Below, one piece after another: positions 51,708-58,980 of a stretch of DNA of 64,000 nt. This stretch comes from Oscillospiraceae bacterium. GTDB lineage: Bacteria; Bacillota; Clostridia; Oscillospirales; Oscillospiraceae. A model generated the notes under the pieces. That model searched no databases. It saw only the letters and a program-made list of their open reading frames with translations, and was not told the origin of the DNA. Position numbers and translations under genes: made by a program. Numbering within the stretch: position 1 is the first letter of the stretch; every line of letters starts with the position of its first letter. The DNA lies in contig SVKK01000003.1 of NCBI GenBank assembly GCA_015068425.1, positions 55,014 through 119,013 of the forward strand. Direction: 5' to 3'.

Positions 51708-53183
51708 ATGAGTAAAACGAACTATGATTCTCCTGAAAAAAACTGTAATATCCCGGAATCCCATGCAAATTCTGCCAAAAGCACGGGTAAGAAAAGCTCC
51801 CGCCGAGGCCGTTTCTGGAAAGGTCTGGGAATTTATGCGGCTGTGCTTGCACTCATAATCGCAGCCGGTCTTGTTGTTTTCTGGAATTTTATAAAAGCCT
51901 ATGAGCTTTCCCGCCCCGACACTGCTATATCAAGCATAGTTGAGTCCAAAGATGAGAGCTATTGGCTTGAACTGGTCGCCTCCACCCCGCTCCATTTTTC
52001 GGAATTTGAAGATTCCCAGCTGCTTACCGAAAAATATCTGCTCTCCAAAATTCGTGGTCAGGATATTTCCTTTAGAAAACATAGCAGCGTATACACCGAT
52101 GATGCACCCGCGTACATAGTCTATGCCGGAGACAGTCCCTTCTGCCGCGCTAAGCTTGTTCCCGAAGAAAAATCCTCCGTGGGCTTCGGCTTCACCTCAT
52201 GGACACTGGGCGACTTTCAGCCTTTGGAAAGCTTTGCTCTTCCCAGTTCCCGTACCATTGAACTTACAGTTAAAGAGGATTCCGAAATCATTCTCAACGG
52301 CAAAACCGTTTCCCCGGCATATGAACTGCCCGATGATGACATTTATGTTTCAGTATACCGCATCGAAAACATTTATGAGGACTATACCCTGGATGTTATC
52401 GACCCGGAAGGAGCCGCTGAAACTCCCGTAAGCGTTAGCGGAGATTCCTACCTCTATCCCATTCCTGAAAAGCTCTCCTTTGCATTTACCATTGACGTAC
52501 CCGACGGTGCCACTGTATCTGTGGGAGACACTGCGCTCACATCCGACCTTCTCGTAAGCGAGGGTAACCCTTACCCCGTTTGGAATGATATTCAGGAAGT
52601 CACAGAACTGGAAAGTATCGGCAACGAGTTAGCTTCTCAGTTGAGCGAACAATTGCGCAATCAACCCAGATTCAGCAGATACAGCTGCAGTGTTCTTTAT
52701 TATGAGCTCCCCACCGTCACCGCAGTATCTTCTGACGGAACTCCCCTCTCAGCTATCTCGCCGGACGATGGCAGGTACCTCTTCACCCTTCCCTCCAACG
52801 AAGAAGACGAGGCTGTTGTTCAGCGGGCAGAAGAATTCATCCGCAGCTACATAAACTTCTCTACCAACGAAAATGGCAATGCTTACGGCAATCTTTATAA
52901 ACTCCTCCCTAACATTCTCGTCGATACTCGCCTCTATAACCGTATGACAGCCTCTGCTGACGGCATGTATTGGGTCAGCGGAAGAACAATTACCTATAAC
53001 AGCCTTGAAGTGAGCGATGTTTCCGTATATGGCGACATTCTTGCCACTTGCCGTGTTTCCTTCAGCGTAAATAACACTACAAAGTACGGCACAAGTCTTA
53101 TGGAAAACGTCTACGATTTGGCGCTTGTGAATACCAACGGAAGCTGGTATGTTGTCAGCATGGCAGATGTAGAAAGCTATTAA
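51708..53183 (+). CDS. Membrane-anchored extracellular protein of unknown function
   Basis: This 491-residue protein has a basic cytoplasmic N-terminus (1-40), one membrane helix (about 42-62) and a large outside part. The outside part seems to hold three or four repeats of small domains: about 85-150, a beta domain at 170-230 (IELTVKEDSEIILNGKTVSP), a similar one at 235-300 (FTIDVPDGATVSVGD) and a C-terminal NTF2-like segment (about 370-491; NEEDEAVVQRAEEFIRSYIN, VYDLALVNTNGSWYVVSMA). The layout recalls TcaA-like or YhcN-like cell-wall sensor proteins, but no family is recognised. Linked closely to the upstream phosphodiester glycosidase gene, it may hold or help that enzyme. Confidence 0.8.
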   Translation: MSKTNYDSPEKNCNIPESHANSAKSTGKKSSRRGRFWKGLGIYAAVLALIIAAGLVVFWNFIKAYELSRPDTAISSIVESKDESYWLELVASTPLHFSEFEDSQLLTEKYLLSKIRGQDISFRKHSSVYTDDAPAYIVYAGDSPFCRAKLVPEEKSSVGFGFTSWTLGDFQPLESFALPSSRTIELTVKEDSEIILNGKTVSPAYELPDDDIYVSVYRIENIYEDYTLDVIDPEGAAETPVSVSGDSYLYPIPEKLSFAFTIDVPDGATVSVGDTALTSDLLVSEGNPYPVWNDIQEVTELESIGNELASQLSEQLRNQPRFSRYSCSVLYYELPTVTAVSSDGTPLSAISPDDGRYLFTLPSNEEDEAVVQRAEEFIRSYINFSTNENGNAYGNLYKLLPNILVDTRLYNRMTASADGMYWVSGRTITYNSLEVSDVSVYGDILATCRVSFSVNNTTKYGTSLMENVYDLALVNTNGSWYVVSMADVESY

Positions 53184-53202
53184 AAAACTTATGTTGGCAT
53201 AT

Positions 53203-53237
53203 AAAAATCCCGTGTGTTTTTAACACACGGGATTTTT
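53203..53237. terminator. Bidirectional terminator between unknown membrane protein and ATP-grasp genes
   Basis: AAAAATCCCGTGTGTT, loop TTT and AACACACGGGATTTTT form a perfect 16-bp stem. Confidence 0.93.
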
Positions 53238-53253
53238 ATATAAATGCACATTT

Positions 53254-54447
53254 TTACTTGCTTGCAAGAGCATCTGCATAGAAAGCATCCATCTCTTCCT
53301 TGGTGGGGAAGTTGGCAACAAACATACGGTTGCCCATAGCACCGGAGAGAGCATCGGGGATTCGGTCAATCATCTTCATATTGGAGGCATACTTCTCCTT
53401 GAGAGCTTCATCGTCGAGGATGAAGTCCTTGCCGTCGCGGCGTCCTGCGAATGCGCAGAAGTTGTGGTCGCCCTGGGGCATCAGAGTGGAGTCGTAGGCA
53501 ATCATATCTGCCCAGATTTTATATACATTGGTGGAGTGGGCAAAGTTTATCATATCGGGGGTAAATCCGCCGCAGGGGCGCATATTTACCTCGAGAGCGA
53601 TAACCTGGCCTGCCTTGCCGAGGCCTTCCATATCCTGAGTGAGGCGGAAGAACTCGAAGTGGACAAAACGGCTTTTTACGCCGAAGGCCTTTACAGTATC
53701 TCGGCCTGCCTTGCGGGTATCCTCGGGCAGGTCACGGACTATGTAGTAAATGGAGTTATCGTTGTTGTTTACGATATCCATAACAGAATTGGGGGTAACA
53801 TTGCCGGTTTCGAAAATGGGCTCGCCCTTGGAGTCAATGATAGCGTCGTAGGAATTGACCTCGGCATAGACGAACTCTTCCATGATATAGGGAACGCCTT
53901 CAGGCTTATCCTCCATAAAGCGGACAAGATCCTCAGCGCACTTAATCTTATAGGTGTTGGCAGCGCCTACACCGTTATCGGGCTTGGCGCATACGGGGTA
54001 TCCCACCTTCTTTATGAATCGCTGGCAGCCTGCCAGATCGCTTACCAGATGATAGCGGGCAACGGGAATGCCGGCCTTGGTATAATAGCGCTTCATCTTA
54101 CTCTTATACTTGATGCGGGGCATGTCCTCGCTCTTGAAGCCGGAGCAGATATTGAAGTCGCTGCGGAGCATAGCATCCCGCTCCAGCCAGTATTCGTTGT
54201 TGCTTTCAAGCCAGTCGATACGGCCGTGCTTGAAGGTGAAAAATGCAACAGCGCGGTAAACCTCGTCATAATTTTCGAGGCTGGAGACCTTGTAGTACTC
54301 GTTGAGGCTGTCGCGCAGCTCCTGAGTGAGCTCATCATAGGGTGCCTCGCCAATGCCGAGGACGTTGAGGCCGTTGTTTTTCAGCTCGCGGCAAAACTGC
54401 CAGTAGTTGGTGGGAAAGTTGGGAGAGATAAAGATAAAGTTTTTCAT
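53254..54447 (-). CDS. ATP-grasp domain protein
   Basis: This 397-residue protein has a preATP-grasp region (1-110), then the ATP-grasp fold: MKRYYTKAGIPVARYHLV, VGYPVCAKPDNGVGAANTYKI (Gly-rich loop) and the metal-binding end VIALEVNMRPCGGFTPDMINFA. ATP-grasp enzymes join a carboxylate to an amine, thiol or hydroxyl through an acyl phosphate. The nearest types resemble carbamoyl-phosphate/biotin carboxylase-like or amino-acid ligases. It is the last gene of a minus-strand group whose two upstream members are esterase-fold proteins, suggesting joint making and breaking of an ester or amide product. The substrate is unknown. Confidence 0.88.
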   Translation of the reverse strand: MKNFIFISPNFPTNYWQFCRELKNNGLNVLGIGEAPYDELTQELRDSLNEYYKVSSLENYDEVYRAVAFFTFKHGRIDWLESNNEYWLERDAMLRSDFNICSGFKSEDMPRIKYKSKMKRYYTKAGIPVARYHLVSDLAGCQRFIKKVGYPVCAKPDNGVGAANTYKIKCAEDLVRFMEDKPEGVPYIMEEFVYAEVNSYDAIIDSKGEPIFETGNVTPNSVMDIVNNNDNSIYYIVRDLPEDTRKAGRDTVKAFGVKSRFVHFEFFRLTQDMEGLGKAGQVIALEVNMRPCGGFTPDMINFAHSTNVYKIWADMIAYDSTLMPQGDHNFCAFAGRRDGKDFILDDEALKEKYASNMKMIDRIPDALSGAMGNRMFVANFPTKEEMDAFYADALASK

Positions 54448-54548
54448 TTTTGATTTTTCAACTCTTTCGTTAATTTGTTTTCGTTTGTTTGTTTTTATGT
54501 TTTTTATATTTTATTATTTGTTTTTATATTTCGATAATTGAACTTTGC

Positions 54549-55304
54549 TTAGCTTTCAAGAAGCTTGGGTACAAAGTAGGCAACCTGCTTATACCACCAG
54601 GGCCAGTCGTGTTCCACATCGTGACCCCACATATCCACCCATACATTGATGCCCTTTCGTAAGAAGATGTCGCGGAGCTTAAAGCTTGTCTCGGGAACCT
54701 CCCAGGGTCCCTGACCGGCACAGATGATGCCGTAGTTGCGGTTTATCTTCTCTATATAGGGGTGGTCGGAGGGCATATTTTCGAGGTAATGAACGGGAGA
54801 GTTGGCGTAAACCAGCTCGTCCATATAGCTGCCAAAGCCGTATTCAGCGGTATAAATTCCGCTGAGAGCCAGCATTCCGGTGAAGACTTCGGGGAAGCGG
54901 AAATAGAGGTTTGCAGCATGGGTAGCACCCAGAGAGCAACCAAATACGGTTATACCGGGGTAATCTTCCCAATCGTTGCATTCTTTTGAAAGGCTGCTGA
55001 TAAAAGGCGCAAGCTCATTTACTATGTAACTGACCCACTCCTCATGGCGGCGGATGCGCCAGTAGCTGTCGCCAAACTTATCGCTCCATGTCTCCTTGTC
55101 TATGGTGTCAATGGCAACGACCATAACCTGACCGCTTTCAATCCAGGGAGCCCAGGCATCGGTCATCTTGTAGTTTTCAAAATCATAAAATCTGCCGTCC
55201 TGGCAGGGGATGAACAGAACGGGAAGTCCTGCGTGGCCGTAGACCTTGCATTCCATCTCACGGCCAAGAGCCTCACTGTAGCTCTTAAAATACTGCATTT
55301 CCAT
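54549..55304 (-). CDS. Esterase-fold alpha/beta hydrolase (EstD-like), copy 1
   Basis: This 251-residue protein belongs to the esterase D/PF00756-like alpha/beta hydrolases. The nucleophile Ser is in VFGCSLGATHAANLYFRFPEV; the His is near the end in MWGHDVEHDWPWW. Early segment VLFIPCQDGRFYDFENYKM carries the oxyanion-side loop. It lacks a signal peptide. It is followed 101 bp later by the ATP-grasp gene and preceded 52 bp by the second esterase-like gene. It may hydrolyse or transfer acyl groups on the product of the ATP-grasp enzyme. Confidence 0.85.
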   Translation of the reverse strand: MEMQYFKSYSEALGREMECKVYGHAGLPVLFIPCQDGRFYDFENYKMTDAWAPWIESGQVMVVAIDTIDKETWSDKFGDSYWRIRRHEEWVSYIVNELAPFISSLSKECNDWEDYPGITVFGCSLGATHAANLYFRFPEVFTGMLALSGIYTAEYGFGSYMDELVYANSPVHYLENMPSDHPYIEKINRNYGIICAGQGPWEVPETSFKLRDIFLRKGINVWVDMWGHDVEHDWPWWYKQVAYFVPKLLES

Positions 55305-55356
55305 TATAGCTTATTGCTCTCTTTCTTTTTTGTCTTTTCCTGTAGTATCTCTATTT

Positions 55357-56121
55357 TTATAATTCGTAAAAAAGTGTATCCATAAAGAAGGGTATCTGCT
55401 TTTCCCAGCTTGCCTCGCAGTGGTCACCGTCGGGAACTATGCGGCAGTTCACATTGGCCCCCTTTTCAATGAGTATGCCTGCAACCGTGGCAAAGCGGCG
55501 GCGCATATTGAAATGATTACCAAACTCATTTGCGCCATAGTCCATGTATATAACAGTATCTGGGGCAATATCTGCGCTGCGGAGCATTTCATCAAGTCTT
55601 CTGGTGGCAAACCACACGGAGGGAGAAAGGCAGGCTGCGCGGGAAAAAACGCTGTTATAGACCGTTACCGCAAACAGACTCATAAGTCCGCCCATGCTGC
55701 TGCCCGCGATAAACGTATGCTCCCTATCGGGAATGGTGGGATACTTTCTGTCTATGAGGGGTTTAAAGCGATTAACCATCCACTCCATATATGTGAATCC
55801 CCGGCCATGGACATGACCCACCTCATCGTTTCTGAAGGTAAAGGGTGAATACTCGGAGAGTCTGCCGTTATCGGGAGAATGGTTGCACTCAACCGCCACA
55901 ATTATCATGGGCAGCTGTGTTTCTTCCACATATCCGGCCATACCCCAGCTTTTGCCGTAGGTCGCATCGGAATCGAAGAAAACATTATGGCCGTCAAACA
56001 TATACAGCACGGGAAAACGCGCACTGGCATCCTCAAAGGCTTCATCGGGTATGTATATATAGGCTCTGCGGGTTTTATTGCCCGTCAGAGAGGGTATTCT
56101 GATGCGCCATTTCTTTATCAT
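55357..56121 (-). CDS. Esterase-fold alpha/beta hydrolase, copy 2
   Basis: This 254-residue protein is a PF00756-type putative esterase: RRAYIYIPDEAF, FPVLYMFDGHNVFFDSDATYG, nucleophile in FIAGSSMGGLMSLFAVTVY and a late Asp/His pair in YMDYGANEFGN and DGDHCEASWEKQIPFFMDTL. It resembles enterochelin or feruloyl esterases more than copy 1 does. ATG 56121 follows GAAGGAAG; the frame stays open to 56247, but that stretch has no ribosome site and unusual composition. First gene of the cluster with copy 1 and the ATP-grasp gene. Confidence 0.87.
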   Translation of the reverse strand: MIKKWRIRIPSLTGNKTRRAYIYIPDEAFEDASARFPVLYMFDGHNVFFDSDATYGKSWGMAGYVEETQLPMIIVAVECNHSPDNGRLSEYSPFTFRNDEVGHVHGRGFTYMEWMVNRFKPLIDRKYPTIPDREHTFIAGSSMGGLMSLFAVTVYNSVFSRAACLSPSVWFATRRLDEMLRSADIAPDTVIYMDYGANEFGNHFNMRRRFATVAGILIEKGANVNCRIVPDGDHCEASWEKQIPFFMDTLFYEL

Positions 56122-56261
56122 AAAGATATACTTCCTTCTATGACAGTCGAGCATAAATAATATCACAGTATCGGCTAAAAGGCAAGAATTATCTTGATTT
56201 TCCAAAGATAGTACCACCCACACATATCGTCCTGACCGCAAACACACTGTAAGGAATCGTT

Positions 56262-56532
56262 ATTGACCGCGCCTCAAGGCGTGGTCAATTTGTCTGCCTC
56301 ATATAACAAGCCTCCTCGCAGGAAGTCTCATACCTCGTTTTAGCTTTTGAACCCGTATCATAGAATGGGTAAGTGTTTACAAGGTTGTTTCCTGATATAC
56401 AGCGATATGAAACGACATACCGTTTGCAAACAAGCTTCAATTTACCCTTGGCGATTTAGCTTTTTATAATCATAATATTAACGCACAGCACCCCCGCTTT
56501 CCTAAGAAAGTGGGGGCGCTGCGCGTTAATAT
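56262..56532. repeat. Hairpin-bounded noncoding block (possible degenerate mobile-element remnant)
   Basis: The block is bounded by two unrelated hairpins. The first (56262-56289) has 12-nt arms ATTGACCGCGCC and GGCGTGGTCAAT with loop TCAA. The second (56475-56532) is a 58-nt near-perfect palindrome whose outer arms are ATATTAACGC and GCGTTAATAT, an inner CCCCC/GGGGG stem and loop CTAA; it contains the stop of the 2H phosphoesterase gene. The 185 bp between are noncoding with no open frame of note. Hairpin-bounded, ORF-less blocks resemble PATE or IS200/IS605 end relics, but no transposase remains. The second hairpin also may act as a terminator, although it lacks a good T run. Confidence 0.45.
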
Positions 56533-57194
56533 ATCGTTTCGTAGCTTTCCATATCGGAAAAGCGCTGAAAAACAAGATCCTTTGTGTATAGCGGGAAACT
56601 CCAGCCCTTCATTGTAAAAACGCGCTGAAGTCCTCTCCATACTTCCTCAGAATACTCTCCCGGTTTATAATAAGAAAGGGTTATATGCGGTGTAAGTCCG
56701 TAGTTGAGAGGATACAGAGCATCCAATCTTCCATACATATCCGCAAGAGCCCATGCGTCTGCGTCTGTTGCAGGCAAAAGCCCCATTACAACACTGGAAT
56801 TTACCATATTCATTGCCGCTATTGCACGCATCATTATTTTTTGTGGGTAGTCTCTTCTTATGCCCTCAATGACCTTGCATATATCGTCGTGAGTATAAGG
56901 CGGAAAGGAATGCTTCCCAGCATCAGATTCGTTCCAAAGGTCATGGAGGGTCATATGCAGACTCCCTTTGCTTAAAGCATTGCAGCTTAACATTTCACCT
57001 GCAACCGCAAAAAGCTCCCTCTGTATTTTCTCAAGGGCATCCTTCAGGTAATCAGGAAGCAGAAACACCACCGTTTCACCGCTAAAGCGCTTAAGTCTTC
57101 CCACACTGTCAACCTTCAGTTCCAGAGCCTTATTCGTAATGAAATTGCCCTCGTGCTGCATAGAGTCCAAATACCAGATGGGTATCTGCTGCAT
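56526..57194 (-). CDS. 2H phosphoesterase (2-prime-5-prime RNA ligase superfamily)
   Basis: This 222-residue protein has the two H-x-T/S-phi motifs of 2H phosphoesterases: LHMTLHDL (about residue 79) and PHITLSYY (about 169). The N-terminus includes FSGETVVFLLPDYLKDALEKI, a typical strand-helix start. Such enzymes cleave 2-prime,3-prime cyclic phosphates or cyclic oligonucleotides, in RNA repair, cyclic-dinucleotide turnover or antiphage/counter-defence systems. It is the last gene of a three-gene operon with an unknown protein (8 bp upstream) and an HTH/coiled-coil protein. The substrate cannot be read from sequence. Confidence 0.8.
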   Translation of the reverse strand: MQQIPIWYLDSMQHEGNFITNKALELKVDSVGRLKRFSGETVVFLLPDYLKDALEKIQRELFAVAGEMLSCNALSKGSLHMTLHDLWNESDAGKHSFPPYTHDDICKVIEGIRRDYPQKIMMRAIAAMNMVNSSVVMGLLPATDADAWALADMYGRLDALYPLNYGLTPHITLSYYKPGEYSEEVWRGLQRVFTMKGWSFPLYTKDLVFQRFSDMESYETIY

Positions 57195-57202
57195 AATCTC
57201 AC

Positions 57203-57979
57203 CTACCCATTCAATATGAGACGGAATTTCTCCGCCCAGATGCTCCCCCGCAGCGCGCGAAACACAGCTTCGGCGTGGTTAAGCACAAGGTTTTCGTCAA
57301 GGAAAATTTCGATTATAAACTCACTGCGCTTATCCCCTTCTGCCTTCTTGACGTCAAAGAAGCTGCCGGTACCCTTTCTCAAGCGGCGCACCCGCACAAA
57401 ATTGAATCTACTGTCTTTAAGCTGCTGAGGGGTGTAACCTTCAATTCTCTTTTTCACTTCCGGTAAAATACGCTTTTCCATCACAGAGCAAAGCTCAGAA
57501 AAAAAGCTTCCTGTTGAAAACAAACGCAGATGGACGGGATGAACTCCGTCTTCTTCCATGGCGGAGCAAAAATATTCGTCTATCTCTTCCATCAAAAACT
57601 CATCGCTCTCCTGCCAACGTTTATGTTGGGCGGGAAGAAATTCCTCGAAATACCATCTTTCAAAGCCCTCATACGCATGCTCTGCAATCTCAGCAGAAGA
57701 TATTTGCCCTGCATTCCACCACATTATAGAACTAAGCAGACAGCGATCCATTGCTGCAACCGTGTCATCTATCACGGGTATGAGAACATAGTCTGTGACC
57801 CGTCTGCTCAAGGCCCAGAAACAGCTGTCTTCCTCTCTGCGTGAGCCTTCCAAAGCATCTTCCCACAGCTTGTTATAGGCGCTGTCCAGCCCCTCAAAGC
57901 TCTGGCATACATATTCATCCCTGCAAAGGCTTTTTGCTATATTCACTTTTCCTATTCCTCTGCGATGCAGTCTTGCCAT
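57203..57979 (-). CDS. Unknown protein in the HTH-2H phosphoesterase operon
   Basis: This 258-residue soluble protein is not recognised. It is acidic in the middle (helix-rich, EEFLPAQHKRW, ESDEFLMEEIDEYF) and ends with a beta-rich part (about 180-258; RFNFVRVRRLRKGTGSFFDV, EFIIEIFLDENL). Several Cys (about 19, 25, 53, 80, 137, 162) and Trp are scattered. The central IDDTVAAMDRCLLSSIMWWN may be an amphipathic or hydrophobic helix. It lies between the HTH protein gene (24 bp) and the 2H phosphoesterase gene (8 bp), so it is probably their functional partner. No function can be assigned. Confidence 0.75.
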   Translation of the reverse strand: MARLHRRGIGKVNIAKSLCRDEYVCQSFEGLDSAYNKLWEDALEGSRREEDSCFWALSRRVTDYVLIPVIDDTVAAMDRCLLSSIMWWNAGQISSAEIAEHAYEGFERWYFEEFLPAQHKRWQESDEFLMEEIDEYFCSAMEEDGVHPVHLRLFSTGSFFSELCSVMEKRILPEVKKRIEGYTPQQLKDSRFNFVRVRRLRKGTGSFFDVKKAEGDKRSEFIIEIFLDENLVLNHAEAVFRALRGSIWAEKFRLILNG

Positions 57980-58003
57980 TTCGACTCTCTCCTTTCCGGA
58001 AAA

Positions 58004-58807
58004 TCAGTCCTCTTCCTCCGCGAGAATTTCCAAAAATTCCTCCAGATAGCGAATATTTTTTCTAAGCTCATCATTCTTTGCAAACAAAACCTTCCGCAGC
58101 GTTGAGCCTGCACTCGCCCCCACATCGGACCTATTCATCTCCCGAATTGCGGCTGAAAGTTCCCGAAGTTCTCCTCTCTGCTGCCTGAGTTCTCTCTCAA
58201 GGAGATTTTTTATATAAGAGAGCATCTCAAGCTTTTCAGCCTCCTCCTTTGCCTTCTCGGCGCGGGATCTTCTGGGCGGGCGGGGTGGTGTGGCAGAACG
58301 GAAAAAGTCATCGAATCCGTCTTCAAAATCATCATCGGAATCATCTTCGGGAAAGGGGGGTATCGGCGGGAAGTGCTGCGGTCTCTCGGCGCGGGGACGG
58401 CGATCTTCAAAATCGGGTACAGCGCTTTCAAAAGGACCCCACTCCTCAGAAAAACGGCTAAACTCATCCATCGTATCATCGTCTGCAACACTGCCTCCGA
58501 GGGGTATTGCGCCGCCGTTCCACGCTCCCTCTGCCTGCATCATAAGACCGAGCTGGGGGGCATCGTCCATAAGGAATGGATTTGCTTTCACAAATTCAAT
58601 TACCGCATCTCTGGAAAAAACGAGATGTCGGCTATTCTTTCTTCCGAAACCATCTTCGCGCTCCACAGCGCGAAGTTTGATATTATCATCTTCTCTGCCC
58701 ACGCCCTCGTTTTTCCAGCGGCGTATGGTATCCTCGCTCTTTCCAAACAGTGAGGCCAGCTGCTTGACGGTATAAAAAGCACAACTTATTCCGGGGTTTT
58801 TGTCCAT
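58004..58807 (-). CDS. HTH protein with acidic linker and C-terminal coiled coil
   Basis: This 267-residue protein starts with a MerR/excisionase-like HTH (about 10-50; FYTVKQLASLFGKSEDTIRRW), followed by a second part of the DNA-contacting region (RHLVFSRDAVIEFVKANP). A long acidic, Pro-rich, probably disordered linker (about 110-180, DDDSDDDFEDG type) leads to a basic patch (RPPRRSRAEKAKEEAEK) and a coiled coil (about 190-265). The form suggests a DNA-binding protein that oligomerises. ATG follows TGGAGG. It heads the three-gene operon and its promoter is next to an 11-bp repeat array that covers the divergent LRR gene promoter, so it is the best candidate for binding that array. Confidence 0.82.
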   Translation of the reverse strand: MDKNPGISCAFYTVKQLASLFGKSEDTIRRWKNEGVGREDDNIKLRAVEREDGFGRKNSRHLVFSRDAVIEFVKANPFLMDDAPQLGLMMQAEGAWNGGAIPLGGSVADDDTMDEFSRFSEEWGPFESAVPDFEDRRPRAERPQHFPPIPPFPEDDSDDDFEDGFDDFFRSATPPRPPRRSRAEKAKEEAEKLEMLSYIKNLLERELRQQRGELRELSAAIREMNRSDVGASAGSTLRKVLFAKNDELRKNIRYLEEFLEILAEEED

Positions 58808-58848
58808 GACATTTCCTCCATTTTTATATGAGCATTGTCTACATACAG

Positions 58849-58877
58849 ATTATAGGCTTTATTGCCGCACTTGTCAA
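58849..58877 (-). promoter_or_regulatory. Consensus sigma-A promoter of the HTH operon
   Basis: On the minus strand TTGACA (58872-58877), 17 bp and TATAAT (58849-58854), a full consensus match, 42 bp before the ATG. Confidence 0.88.
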
Positions 58878-58899
58878 GCACCATTATTTTTATTTACGG

Positions 58900-58965
58900 T
58901 ATTGACAAGGCATTAGTTGTGTATTATTATGGCATTAGTACAACATTAGTGCCGTATTAATGCCA
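58900..58965 (+). promoter_or_regulatory. 11-bp periodic repeat array overlapping the LRR gene promoter
   Basis: Six consecutive 11-bp units begin at 58900, 58911, 58922, 58933, 58944 and 58955: TATTGACAAGG, CATTAGTTGTG, TATTATTATGG, CATTAGTACAA, CATTAGTGCCG, TATTAATGCCA. All fit Y-ATT-x; three have exact CATTAGT. The promoter itself, TTGACA (58902-58907), 17 bp, TATTAT (58925-58930), is embedded in units 1 and 3. The one-turn spacing puts all sites on one DNA face, as expected for a cooperatively binding repressor or activator. The array ends 16 bp before the LRR gene ATG. Confidence 0.7.
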
Positions 58966-58980
58966 GAAAGGAGAACAATT

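Noticed and set aside
58900..58965. Iterons of a replication origin
   Set aside because: No replication initiator gene is nearby and the units coincide with a promoter, so an operator array is the simpler reading.
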